Of a stretch of 64,000 bases of DNA, positions 24,930-33,358 are shown in pieces (positions within the stretch are counted from its first letter, which is position 1; every line of letters starts with the position of its first letter). Made by a program: the position numbers and the translations under genes. This DNA comes from Dehalococcoidia bacterium (lineage in GTDB: Bacteria > Chloroflexota > Dehalococcoidia > Lucifugimonadales > UBA3495), in the NCBI GenBank assembly GCA_003523055.1, contig DPHC01000002.1:303927-367926 (forward strand). The letters run 5' to 3'. The notes under the pieces are model-generated. The model made no database searches. It was not told the DNA's origin and saw only the letters and a program-made list of their open reading frames with translations.

Positions 24930-25373
24930 TCAGTATTCTTGATTTGGGGAAGAATCCCAAAAATAAATGCCTTCTATGTATGATTTTATAGCGTATTGTA
25001 TTGGCATAAACAAAGGCTTTGGCAGTTTATCCAAATCAAACCACCCATATTGATAAAATTTCTCAGGTTCCTTTATTTGTGGTTTTTGATCTTTCGGTAA
25101 TTGACACATAAATTCTATATCTACATAGTGGACATCATAATCAATAACATTAGACACACATAAATAATGCAAGTTACTTAACGTGAGACCAAATTCTTCA
25201 TTAGCTTCTCTAATCGCGCATTCCTTAAAACTTTCACCAAATTCAAGGTGCCCTCCTGTAGAACCCCAATATCCGTCAGCATGAGACGCCTTTCTTTTTG
25301 CTAAAAATATTTTATCTTTTGAAAAAATTAAAGTGCCGACTCCAACACGAACATCTGCCATCATTAGATTCAC
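24930..25373 (-). CDS. Nudix hydrolase
   Basis: A 147-residue Nudix pyrophosphohydrolase. The Nudix box is GGHLEFGESFKECAIREANEEFGL near residues 37-60 (G-x5-E-x7-REANEEFG). N-terminal VGVGTLIFSKDKIFLAKRK and later YVDIEFMCQLP fit MutT/ADP-ribose-type hydrolases cleaving nucleoside diphosphate-linked compounds. Substrate unknown. The 118-bp gap to gyrB and the roughly 196-bp gap to trpS hold no feature I could recognise. Confidence 0.93.
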   Translation of the reverse strand: MNLMMADVRVGVGTLIFSKDKIFLAKRKASHADGYWGSTGGHLEFGESFKECAIREANEEFGLTLSNLHYLCVSNVIDYDVHYVDIEFMCQLPKDQKPQIKEPEKFYQYGWFDLDKLPKPLFMPIQYAIKSYIEGIYFWDSSPNQEY

Positions 25374-25569
25374 CTATTTGATTATTTTAGTGTTATTATA
25401 AGATGTCTGAGTGTGTAATGTTGCAAGTTAATCACTCTATTGAAATCGAAACTGTAAGAATGAATGAATCACTTTATAAAGTTCAATAACATAGGCTGTT
25501 TTAAATGCAACCTACACATCCAATCAAACATTTAAGATATTTATAAAACTAAATCAATGTGCAAATATT

Positions 25570-26574
25570 ATGAAGCAAAGAATATTAACAGGTATACGAC
25601 CAACTGGAAAATTGCATTTAGGTCATTATGTTGGCGCTCTTGAAAATTGGATACGCTTACAAAGTGAATATGACTGTTATTTCCTCATAGCTGATTATCA
25701 AGCTCTTGGTGATCATATTGATGAAATGGACAACATTAAGCTTGCAGTTAGAGATGTAGTGTTAGATTGGTTAAGTGTTGGATTGGATCCTCAAATATCC
25801 ACATTTATAGTACAAAGCTATGTGCCGGAGCATGCAGAACTAGCCATGCTCCTTTCAATGTTAACTCCATTGGGCATGCTTGATAGGAACCCTACATTGA
25901 AATCGGAGAGAGAGAGGATTTCTACCACCAGTTTATCTGTAGGATTCTATACATATCCTGTAAGCCAAGTAGCAGATATATTACTACCCAAGGCAAATTT
26001 GGTACCAGTAGGAGAAGATCAATTACCGCATATTGAAATGACTAGAGAGATAGCCAGAAGATTTAATAACCGCTATGGAGAGGTCTTCCCTGAACCCGAT
26101 AGCTTAGTAGGCCGAGTAGCCCGGTTACTAGGAACTGATGGGCAATCTAAAATGAGCAAAAGCATCGGCAATGTCATCTATTTGTCTGATGATTCAGAGA
26201 CAGTGACAAAAAAAATTATGTCTATGTACACTGATCCAACCAGGTTACGGGCTACTGATCCAGGGCACGTTGAAGGTAACCCTGTTTTCCAATACCATGA
26301 CGCATTTAATGCAAATGCCGAGGAAGTGAGCGATCTCAAAGAACGATACCTATTAGGGAAAGTTGGAGATGTTGAGGTCAAACAAAAGTTAGTACTAGCA
26401 ATAAATAGTTTCTTAGATCCTATTCGAGATATCAGGCACAAATATGAAAGCAATAATAATTTTGTTAATGAATGTATAAATTCAGGTTCAGAAAAGGCTC
26501 GAGAAACAGCTCAGGAAACAATGAAAGAAGTTAGAGAAAAAATGGGGTTGAAATATGATTCTCCATCTATTTAA
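25570..26574 (+). CDS. trpS: Tryptophanyl-tRNA synthetase
   Basis: A 334-residue class Ic synthetase charging tRNA-Trp. The HIGH-type motif is KLHLGHYVGALENW near residue 15 and the KMSKS motif is SKMSKSIGN near residue 196; VGEDQLPHIEMTREIARRFN is the usual tryptophan-binding helix. Normal length for bacterial TrpRS. No Trp-rich leader peptide or T-box was seen upstream. Confidence 0.97.
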   Translation: MKQRILTGIRPTGKLHLGHYVGALENWIRLQSEYDCYFLIADYQALGDHIDEMDNIKLAVRDVVLDWLSVGLDPQISTFIVQSYVPEHAELAMLLSMLTPLGMLDRNPTLKSERERISTTSLSVGFYTYPVSQVADILLPKANLVPVGEDQLPHIEMTREIARRFNNRYGEVFPEPDSLVGRVARLLGTDGQSKMSKSIGNVIYLSDDSETVTKKIMSMYTDPTRLRATDPGHVEGNPVFQYHDAFNANAEEVSDLKERYLLGKVGDVEVKQKLVLAINSFLDPIRDIRHKYESNNNFVNECINSGSEKARETAQETMKEVREKMGLKYDSPSI

Positions 26575-26610
26575 CCAATTCAAAATACCAATGATTCAGA
26601 ACAAAGAATC

Positions 26611-27441
26611 ATGAACATTCCTCTTTCTAAAACCAACAAATCTGCACTCGAGGTCGCCAAAATAATAGCCACTCTATCAGGTGACATTATTTTAAAAAAA
26701 TTCAATACTGAATTGGATATTAGCTTCAAAGGAAGAACTGATGTAGTAACTGACGCTGACCGGGAATCAGAAGAATCGGCAATTCAATGCATCCAGTCAG
26801 AATACCCAGATCATAATATTTTATCAGAAGAATCAGACCCTTTTAATCAAGGCTCTCAATACACTTGGATTGTAGATCCAATTGACGGTACAAAAAATTA
26901 CGCCTCCGGTATTCCCCATTTTTGTATAGTAGTAGCTTTAGGAAAAACTGACCCCATTAGCCAAACCATTGAAATAATAACGGCTGTCACATATGATCCA
27001 ATACGTAAAGAAATGTTTCATGCAGAAAAAGGACAAGGCGCTTTTTTAAATGGGCAACCATTAAACATTTCAAAAAAAACCAAGGTCATGGATTCAATAC
27101 TGGGATTTGATTTGGGATACGTTGATGATAAGGCAACAACAGCACTTGAAATGATTACCAACGATTTGTGGCCAAATCTACAAGGATTCAGGCTTATGGG
27201 ATCATCAGCGTTGGGGCTGGCATATGTAGCAAGCAATCGAATAGATCTTTATTTTCATCATTCATTATCTGCTTGGGATGTGGCTTCTGGTTTACTACTT
27301 ATTAGAGAATCAGGTGGAGATATAGTAGATAAATTAGGCAATACAGCCAATATTTTCAGCGGAAGTATTATTGCTTCAAACAAAGCCATTCTAGAGGATT
27401 TCAGTAATATAACAAACAAATCTCCATGGAGGTTTGCTTAA
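26611..27441 (+). CDS. suhB: Inositol monophosphatase family protein
   Basis: A 276-residue Mg-dependent, Li-sensitive phosphatase of the IMPase family. Metal-binding motifs: VTDADRESEE, SEESD, WIVDPIDGTKNY near residue 90, and WDVASGLLLIRESGG near residue 222. It could dephosphorylate inositol-1-phosphate, fitting the Ino1 and PI-synthase-like genes at 37-40 kb, or act on other sugar phosphates such as histidinol phosphate. Begins 36 bp after trpS and ends 33 bp before plsY. Confidence 0.92.
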   Translation: MNIPLSKTNKSALEVAKIIATLSGDIILKKFNTELDISFKGRTDVVTDADRESEESAIQCIQSEYPDHNILSEESDPFNQGSQYTWIVDPIDGTKNYASGIPHFCIVVALGKTDPISQTIEIITAVTYDPIRKEMFHAEKGQGAFLNGQPLNISKKTKVMDSILGFDLGYVDDKATTALEMITNDLWPNLQGFRLMGSSALGLAYVASNRIDLYFHHSLSAWDVASGLLLIRESGGDIVDKLGNTANIFSGSIIASNKAILEDFSNITNKSPWRFA

Positions 27442-27474
27442 GTTTCATACAATAACTAATAGCACTGAAAATTT

Positions 27475-28098
27475 ATGAATTTAACCACTCAATTAATAAC
27501 TTATATTATCTTGTCATGTGCAACTGCATACCTGATGGGATGCATACCAACAGCCTATTTGATTGCAAAACGTAACGGGTTAGATATATTTGCTATAGGA
27601 ACCAAATCTGCCGGCACAGCAAATGTGTATCGTAATATCAGTAGAAGCCAAGGCTTATTAGTTTTTGTGATTGATGTAACAAAGGGCGCACTCTCACTAG
27701 CGTTACCTTTGATTCTGGCTCTCCCAGAATTTACTTTGTTTTTGGCAGCTTTCTTTTCAGTAGCAGGCCATTGGAACTCCGTATTTACTGGCTTCAAGGG
27801 TGGCGACAGCATGGCAAGTATGCTTGGTATTATATTGGTGCTAATTCCAGGTGTTTCTGTGCTAGCAATTTTAATCGGATGTTTGTTTGTATTTATATGT
27901 AAGCGCTATAAGTATCGTTCCTCCATCGGCCTCTTAATATGTTGCGGAATTTTGTTAACTCTAGCATTTTTCTCCGAAGGGAACATGTTTATTGCTTTCG
28001 GATTATTTCTGTTATGCAATATAGTCATAGCTCACAATATATACAAAGGAATGAAGCTCAATTCAGTATTGCCAGTATCTAAAACTTTAGACCTTTAA
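27475..28098 (+). CDS. plsY: Acyl-phosphate:glycerol-3-phosphate acyltransferase PlsY
   Basis: A 207-residue polytopic membrane enzyme making lysophosphatidate. Motif 1 is MGCIPTAYLIA; motif 2 is GTKSAGTANVYRNI; motif 3 is AGHWNSVFTGFKGGDS with the conserved His. The usual KGGKGVAT is KGGDSMAS here, a noticeable deviation. About five or six membrane segments. A second, more diverged copy lies at 30.1-30.8 kb. Confidence 0.85.
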   Translation: MNLTTQLITYIILSCATAYLMGCIPTAYLIAKRNGLDIFAIGTKSAGTANVYRNISRSQGLLVFVIDVTKGALSLALPLILALPEFTLFLAAFFSVAGHWNSVFTGFKGGDSMASMLGIILVLIPGVSVLAILIGCLFVFICKRYKYRSSIGLLICCGILLTLAFFSEGNMFIAFGLFLLCNIVIAHNIYKGMKLNSVLPVSKTLDL

Positions 28099-28139
28099 AG
28101 AGAAACTCCTCATATTTTTTGAAAAACCCAAAAATATTA

Positions 28140-28186
28140 ACTCAAAAATAGTACCTAATTACTCAAAAAGTAGTACTCTTTATAAT
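28140..28186 (+). promoter_or_regulatory. Promoter with direct-repeat operator candidate upstream of the UXX-star-like gene
   Basis: ACTCAAAAATAGTAC (28140-28154) and ACTCAAAAAGTAGTAC (28161-28176) are direct repeats 21 bp apart, two DNA turns, overlapping the expected -35 position. A perfect TATAAT follows at 28181-28186. This layout suggests a dedicated transcription factor binding on one face of the DNA. Confidence 0.55.
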
Positions 28187-28216
28187 TAAGAAGAATGAAC
28201 TTTCCAAGGAGTTATT

Positions 28217-28453
28217 ATGGCTGAACAAGTTGATGAGATTATTATCTACACACACCCAGACTGCGCATTTTCTGCTGCTGCCAAGGCAGATTATCGAAGA
28301 AGCAAAACCGAGTACACAGAAGTGGACCTAGCTAAAGAACCGGACAAGATTCCTGATCTTACTTCTTTAACATCCGGAGAGCGCATTACCCCTGTTATTG
28401 TAAAAAATGGAGAAGTAACTATAGGCTACAAAGGCGGATATTGAGACTTCTAA
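28217..28453 (+). CDS. UXX-star-like glutaredoxin-fold candidate selenoprotein (TGA 28442-28444 read as Sec)
   Basis: The conventional frame ends at TGA 28442-28444 after 75 residues (final KGGY). Reading through gives Sec-Asp-Phe and TAA at 28451-28453, so the protein would end U-x-x-stop. That is the hallmark of the small UXX-star family, glutaredoxin-like proteins ending in Sec or Cys plus two residues. The body fits: IIIYTHPDCAFS with a Cys-x-x-Ser at residues 16-19, and ITPVIVKNGEVTIGYKGG as the thioredoxin-fold cis-Pro strand and last strands. A hairpin at SECIS distance follows. Strong Shine-Dalgarno AAGGAG. If TGA is a true stop, it is a 75-residue truncated relative. Confidence 0.75.
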
Positions 28454-28454
28454 C

Positions 28455-28470
28455 GACTCAAGTTTGAGTC
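28455..28470 (+). promoter_or_regulatory. SECIS-like hairpin downstream of the in-frame TGA
   Basis: GACTCA (28455-28460), loop AGTT, TGAGTC (28465-28470). The loop starts 16 bases after the TGA and contains adjacent G and U, as bacterial SECIS apical loops do, at a distance within their usual 16-37 base range. There is no T-run after the stem, so it is a poor intrinsic terminator. Only 4 bases separate it from the first SOS box of recA. Confidence 0.6.
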
Positions 28471-28474
28471 ATAA

Positions 28475-28525
28475 AAACATCTGTTCTAGTAGGCTATTTA
28501 CAAAATAGAACATTTGTACTATCCT
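28475..28525 (+). promoter_or_regulatory. recA promoter with two LexA boxes
   Basis: Box 1 at 28475-28486 (AAACATCTGTTC; reverse strand GAAC-AGAT-GTTT). Box 2 at 28508-28519 (GAACATTTGTAC). The core promoter is TTTACA (28497-28502), 17-bp spacer, TATCCT (28520-28525), so box 2 fills the spacer and LexA binding would block RNA polymerase. Both resemble the box before lexA at 22478-22489. Confidence 0.8.
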
Positions 28526-28555
28526 GTTACCAATACATATAAATAAGGTGTAATT

Positions 28556-29638
28556 ATGAAAGAAAAACCGTCGGATACAGAACTTAACCAATCGGCTCTT
28601 GACATAGCAATCTCTAGTATAGAAAAGGATCATGGCAAAGGCGCCATTATGAAATTGGGAGATAAAGCAAATAAAATTCAAACCCAAAGCATCCCGACTG
28701 GATCATTAACTCTAGATTTTGCGTTAGGTGTTGGTGGATTACCTAGAGGTAGAGTCACCGAAATCTACGGGGCTGAATCTGCTGGTAAATCAACGCTTGC
28801 AATCCATTTCATGGCAGAAACCCAAAGGGCAGGAGGAGTAGCCGCATATATAGACGCCGAACATGCCTTCGATCCAGCTTACGCAACAAAGTGCGGATTG
28901 GACGCCAAGAATTTATTGATATCACAACCAGATAGCGGTGAGCAAGCATTAGACATTACAGAACAACTAGTCAGGAGTGGTGCAATAGACAGTCTAGTCA
29001 TCGACAGCGTGGCCGCGTTGGTTCCGCAAGCTGAAATAGACGGTGACATTGGGGACACTCACGTAGGCCTGCAGGCGAGGCTGATGTCTCAAGCTTTAAG
29101 AAAATTAACCAGTCAAATCAACAAATCTCGCACTGCTGTTGTATTTATTAACCAGTTACGAGAAAAAATCGGTGTTTATTATGGCAGTCCAGAAGTCACT
29201 CCAGGTGGTAGAGCTTTAAAATTTTATAGCTCCGTTAGAATTGATCTGAGAAGAGCAGAATCTATAAAACAGGGCTCAGAAATAATTGGCAACAGAGTAA
29301 GAGCTCGTGTCGTTAAAAACAAAGTGGCAGCTCCATTTAAAGTTGCAGAATTCGACATAATGTTTGGGTCAGGTATAAGCAAGACTGGAGATTTGATTGA
29401 ATTAGGAGTTACAGAAGGATTAATAAAAAAGTCCGGAGCATTTTACTCTTACCAAGAAACTAAACTAGGGCAAGGCAGAGAGGCTGCAAAATCTTTCTTG
29501 GAAGAAAATTCCTCGGTCATGTCAGAAATAGAAGGCCTTTTAAGAACAAAGCAAAATCGACAGGATGAGCCAATTGAACAATCGTCTGAAGTGACAAAAC
29601 TAGAAGACGATTTAAAACTTTTAACTAATAACGAATAG
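28556..29638 (+). CDS. recA: Recombinase RecA
   Basis: A 360-residue strand-exchange ATPase and LexA co-protease. Walker A is GAESAGKST near residue 75; LVIDSVAALVP and the loop region GDIGDTHVGLQARLMSQALRKL follow, then FINQLREKIGVYYGSPEVTPGG. Normal length with an acidic C-terminus. Controlled by the two SOS boxes upstream. Convergent with the B-box membrane protein gene, 5 bp apart. Confidence 0.98.
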   Translation: MKEKPSDTELNQSALDIAISSIEKDHGKGAIMKLGDKANKIQTQSIPTGSLTLDFALGVGGLPRGRVTEIYGAESAGKSTLAIHFMAETQRAGGVAAYIDAEHAFDPAYATKCGLDAKNLLISQPDSGEQALDITEQLVRSGAIDSLVIDSVAALVPQAEIDGDIGDTHVGLQARLMSQALRKLTSQINKSRTAVVFINQLREKIGVYYGSPEVTPGGRALKFYSSVRIDLRRAESIKQGSEIIGNRVRARVVKNKVAAPFKVAEFDIMFGSGISKTGDLIELGVTEGLIKKSGAFYSYQETKLGQGREAAKSFLEENSSVMSEIEGLLRTKQNRQDEPIEQSSEVTKLEDDLKLLTNNE

Positions 29639-29643
29639 GGCAA

Positions 29644-30144
29644 TTATTGCAATTTATATTTGGCTATAAGGATTCCACATCCTATTCCTGCGATAGTATA
29701 AATAGATAAAAAGGTTGAATCGAATATAAGTATCCCTACTAAGCTCAAAACGAGACTTAGAGATACGGTACCAAACAATAGATTCGACCTTTTTTGTCTT
29801 ATTATTGCATTAATTGCCATGGTAAGGGCCCACCCCATAAATACAGGATATATCAAATGCGTGATGTAATAGCTACCTCTAGAATACCCAAACAAATCAA
29901 CAATCAGAACTGTAAGGCTAATCCAAAAAACTACCAAAACTGGAATGGCTGCCACACAAATACTAATAGCAATGATCTGGTGTCCAATGGGTATATTATA
30001 TATCGGGTTTTTAAATACGGTAATGCATTCTTTACATTTTATCCCTATGCTGTCATCGCCAACACAAGATAAGCAAATGGGCTTCGAGCACTTACCACAA
30101 AACATTGAGGTTTCAATTTTCAAATGTATAAAACAATGATTCAT
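29644..30144 (-). CDS. B-box-type zinc finger membrane protein
   Basis: A 166-residue protein. The first 40 residues form a B-box-like zinc finger (CFIH, CGKC, CLSC, CKEC pairs), followed by about four hydrophobic helices (roughly 50-80, 95-112, 120-140, 142-160). Such B-box plus membrane-helix proteins are found in bacteria, often fused to rhomboid-like proteases, but no rhomboid Ser-His motif is seen here. Function unknown. Its start overlaps the end of the upstream PlsY-like gene by 4 bp, so the two are translationally coupled. Confidence 0.75.
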   Translation of the reverse strand: MNHCFIHLKIETSMFCGKCSKPICLSCVGDDSIGIKCKECITVFKNPIYNIPIGHQIIAISICVAAIPVLVVFWISLTVLIVDLFGYSRGSYYITHLIYPVFMGWALTMAINAIIRQKRSNLLFGTVSLSLVLSLVGILIFDSTFLSIYTIAGIGCGILIAKYKLQ

Positions 30145-30773
30145 ACATTGTCTCTATCAAATAACAATCTATTAAATAACAATCGCGTGTTCATTTGGGG
30201 TAATTTCAAGATTTGATTGGCCGTGACACGTTTACTTAACATGATGCAAACCAATAGGCCTAATAAAGCTTGTGTCGTCAAATCACCATATCCCATTATA
30301 GGCAGAAGAATTAATGCAAGTGCCACAAATGGTGCAGTATCTTCATCCATCAACATACTACAAAGAGGAATTGTAACTACAAACATCCATACGATAGGAT
30401 TCCAAAACACTAAAGACAAATACAATATCAAAACGCTTCTGCCGCCTTTCATTTTTGTAAAAATCGACCAAGCATTACCGGTTACCACACAAATAATAGT
30501 CAATAATTTTACTATTTCACCATCACCGATATCTATCTTAGATATCACAATGTTACTTACAACCATTGGGATCAAAACTTTTATAATAAACTCTGAGAAT
30601 AGTAATAGTATTCCCGCTGTTTTTCCTACATTTTTAAACGTATATGTGAATCCAAAGTTGCCGGTTGTTAGTGGTTTTTTGTTCCAGATAGTGCAAATCA
30701 AGAATGCTGTGGGTATAGATCCCAATAACCAACATGATACCAAAAACAACATAATAATGAGAGTTAAAGGCAA
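30141..30773 (-). CDS. Diverged PlsY-like membrane protein
   Basis: A 210-residue polytopic protein resembling glycerol-3-phosphate acyltransferases. LLGSIPTAFLI matches motif 1; GNFGFTYTFKNVGKTAGI replaces motif 2; TGNAWSIFTKMKGGRS corresponds to motif 3. The catalytic-region His (GH) is Asn, so classic acyltransferase activity is doubtful. It may be a paralogue with a new role, coupled to the B-box protein. Starts 4 bp from the PHP gene on the same strand. Confidence 0.75.
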   Translation of the reverse strand: MPLTLIIMLFLVSCWLLGSIPTAFLICTIWNKKPLTTGNFGFTYTFKNVGKTAGILLLFSEFIIKVLIPMVVSNIVISKIDIGDGEIVKLLTIICVVTGNAWSIFTKMKGGRSVLILYLSLVFWNPIVWMFVVTIPLCSMLMDEDTAPFVALALILLPIMGYGDLTTQALLGLLVCIMLSKRVTANQILKLPQMNTRLLFNRLLFDRDNV

Positions 30774-30777
30774 TGAA

Positions 30778-31596
30778 CTATCTCTTAGTTAATTTTTCCA
30801 CACTACTCATCGGTGGGCCAATATGTCCTGGCAAGGTCTCTCCAGTGTTTCCCAACCCATGATAATCACTGCCTCCACAAGGAATTAAATCAAATTTTTG
30901 GCTAAGTCGTAGTAAATTATTAACGATGGTTTCGTCGTAGCCAGGGTAAAATATTTCAATTCCATCTAATCCGTGATTTTTTAGTGATTCTATGTGGTTT
31001 GCTTTATTAGATAGTTCATTGGGGTGAGCCAAAACTGCCTTACCTCCTACTGATTTTATCAGTTCTATTCCTTCAAATGGTGTCATTTTGGGGACTTCAA
31101 CGTATGCTAAGCCTGTACGATTGAGATGGTTCTTAAAAGCCTGTTTAGGTTCAGTGAAATATCCTTTCTCAACAAGAGCCAATGCTAGATGAGGCCGACC
31201 TATAGTACCTTCTCCTGCTATTTCTTTCACTCTGTTCCAGGTGATGTGCATACCTAATTCTGATAATTTTTGGATCATTAATTGGGCCCGATCCACTCTA
31301 CCAGCACGAAATTCTAGTAATTTATTTTGGAACTGTTGGTTTTTATAATCAATATAATAGCCTAATATATGAATTTCATCGTCAGGTATGTCTGTGCTTA
31401 GTTCAATGCCTGGTATTAAAGTTAATGAGGGATGTTGTTTGATTATAGTAAAGGCTTGGTCCAACCCATTAGTAGTGTCATGGTCTGTGATAGATATAAC
31501 TTTAAGCTTGGTAGTACTGATAAATTCAATAAGCTGATGCACTGACATTCTGCCGTCGGATTCTCTCGTATGAAGGTGTAAATCAACTAAAGACAT
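30778..31596 (-). CDS. PHP-domain phosphoesterase
   Basis: A 272-residue PHP-family metal-dependent phosphoesterase. Metal motif 1 is DLHLHTRESDG at the N-terminus, then SITDHDTTNG, ELSTDIPDDEIHILGYYID, VLAHPNE and PCGGSDYHG. Relatives hydrolyse nucleoside 3',5'-bisphosphates or short oligoribonucleotide ends; the upstream gene for RNase Y (62 bp away, same strand) makes an RNA-related role plausible. Confidence 0.9.
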   Translation of the reverse strand: MSLVDLHLHTRESDGRMSVHQLIEFISTTKLKVISITDHDTTNGLDQAFTIIKQHPSLTLIPGIELSTDIPDDEIHILGYYIDYKNQQFQNKLLEFRAGRVDRAQLMIQKLSELGMHITWNRVKEIAGEGTIGRPHLALALVEKGYFTEPKQAFKNHLNRTGLAYVEVPKMTPFEGIELIKSVGGKAVLAHPNELSNKANHIESLKNHGLDGIEIFYPGYDETIVNNLLRLSQKFDLIPCGGSDYHGLGNTGETLPGHIGPPMSSVEKLTKR

Positions 31597-31658
31597 TGCC
31601 TTTACCTTAATTAGTTATCAAATTCTTCAAACCGGGAAGGAGTACATTCACAAACAAA

Positions 31659-33191
31659 TTATTGAGCGTACTCCGTATTCCTTGTTTCTCTGATTACTGT
31701 AACTTTAATTTGACCGGGGTATATGAGCTCTTTTTCAACTTTACTGGCTATATTCCGCGCCAAGTCGGCTGACATTACATCATCAATATCATCGGGTTTC
31801 ACCAATACTCTAACTTCTCTGCCTGCTTGTATGGCAAAAGCTCTTTCTACACCTTCAAAGCTGGTAGCTGCTATTTCTAAATCTTGTAAGCGTTGTACGT
31901 ACAATTCAGTAGATTCTTTCCTAGCTCCTGGTCTAGCAGCGCTCAAAGTGTCTGCAGCTGAAACTAAAAAGGATTCATCGGTATTGTGGTGATCATCATG
32001 ATGTTCTGATATAGCCATGCATACTCTTTGATTAATTCCATATCTTTCAACCAATTCGGCTCCAATTTGTGCATGAGGGCCTGGGACCTCATGGGTTAGA
32101 GCTTTCCCTATGTCATGCAACAAACCTCCGAGTTTTGCTTCTTCTATATTAGCTCCAATTTCCGCTGCCATTATTCCTGACATCAGTCCGACTTCCAAAC
32201 AATGCTTCAGTACATTTTCTCCATAACTGAACCTGAATTTCAATCTGCCTAGATGTCGTATTATTTCTGGATCAAGTCCACTTATCCCGATGTCAAAAAC
32301 GGCTTGTTCACCAGCTTTCCAAATAGTTTGCTCAACATCTTCAGTTGCACGATGAACAGTTTCTTCAATACGAGTCGGCTGTATTCTTCCATCTGATATA
32401 AGCTTCTCAAGAGATAGTTTAGCAATTTCTCTTCTTATAGGGTCAAAACATGAGACTGTTACCACACCCGGAGTATCATCAATCATCACATCCACTCCAG
32501 TAAGTGATTCTAGGGTCCTTATGTTCCGTCCTTCGCGTCCAATGAGACGACCTTTCATGTCATCACTTGGTAGGTGCACTACAGATGTAGTACCTTCAGA
32601 AACTACATCTGTGGACAATCTATTAATCGCTAACGTCAATACATTACGAGCCACAACATCGGCTTGAGATTTAAACTCTCGCTCGATACGAACATTTCTT
32701 TTTGCTAACTCATATTTAGTGTCTTCTTCCGCTTTAGCCAAAATTTGGCTTCTAGCCTCTTCTGATGAAAGGGAAGCTATTTGTTCTAAATCTAGCAAAA
32801 CCTTTTCTTTGGTTTCATCTAGATCTTTTTGAGAAGATTCCAGCTGTTCTCTTTCTTCAGATAATTCGTTCTCTTTACTTTCTAGATCTACAGATTTTTG
32901 TTCTATAGCTTCTTCTCGTTGTAAGTAACGACTTTCCAACCTATTTAATTCTTGACGTTGTGCTTTTAATTCGTTCTCATTTTCAGTACGTACTTGAAGA
33001 GCTTGCTCCTGGGCCTCAAGCACCAGTCGCCGTTTCTCTTCTTCGGCTTGGTTAAGTACATTAGCTGAGTATTGCTTTGCATTCTCAACTATTTTACCGT
33101 CTGATTTCAATTTTAGATAAAACCAAACTACAAAAACGGTTCCAGCTACACCTATAACCGCTAGGACGGAAATTAGAATAGTATCTAACAC
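31659..33191 (-). CDS. rny: Ribonuclease Y
   Basis: A 510-residue membrane-anchored endoribonuclease that starts mRNA decay. N-terminal transmembrane helix (about residues 5-27), a long Glu/Lys-rich coiled coil (about 35-180), KH domain with GRLIGREGRNIRTLESLTGVD near residue 213, and HD domain with LGGLLHDIGKALTHE near residue 350 giving the His-Asp metal site. Divergent from dnaJ; the start codon is 168 bp from the DnaJ start. Confidence 0.96.
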   Translation of the reverse strand: MLDTILISVLAVIGVAGTVFVVWFYLKLKSDGKIVENAKQYSANVLNQAEEEKRRLVLEAQEQALQVRTENENELKAQRQELNRLESRYLQREEAIEQKSVDLESKENELSEEREQLESSQKDLDETKEKVLLDLEQIASLSSEEARSQILAKAEEDTKYELAKRNVRIEREFKSQADVVARNVLTLAINRLSTDVVSEGTTSVVHLPSDDMKGRLIGREGRNIRTLESLTGVDVMIDDTPGVVTVSCFDPIRREIAKLSLEKLISDGRIQPTRIEETVHRATEDVEQTIWKAGEQAVFDIGISGLDPEIIRHLGRLKFRFSYGENVLKHCLEVGLMSGIMAAEIGANIEEAKLGGLLHDIGKALTHEVPGPHAQIGAELVERYGINQRVCMAISEHHDDHHNTDESFLVSAADTLSAARPGARKESTELYVQRLQDLEIAATSFEGVERAFAIQAGREVRVLVKPDDIDDVMSADLARNIASKVEKELIYPGQIKVTVIRETRNTEYAQ

Positions 33192-33298
33192 TATTATCCT
33201 TCCTTATTCCGTCAATTTATTTGCGTATTACTAATTCAATCCTACCCAACCAATTTTCTAGTGTCAAGGTATTTATTAATGAAATTGATGGTATTCTC

Positions 33299-33327
33299 TT
33301 GAGTGGAGTGTCCCCATCACTTATAAT
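33299..33327 (+). promoter_or_regulatory. Promoter of dnaJ
   Basis: TTGAGT (33299-33304), 17-bp spacer, TATAAT (33322-33327), 31 bp before the dnaJ ATG. No CIRCE-like repeat is seen. Confidence 0.65.
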
Positions 33328-33358
33328 CTTTATAGTAAGTAGACAATTAGAGGAAAAT

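Noticed and set aside
25374..25569. Search for a T-box or Trp leader before trpS
   Set aside because: No T-box sequence, terminator or Trp-rich frame was found in the gap.
28455..28470. Reading the hairpin after the UXX-star-like gene as an ordinary intrinsic terminator
   Set aside because: The stem is followed by ATAAAAAC rather than a T-run on the plus strand. A weak terminator role cannot be excluded, but SECIS placement explains it better.
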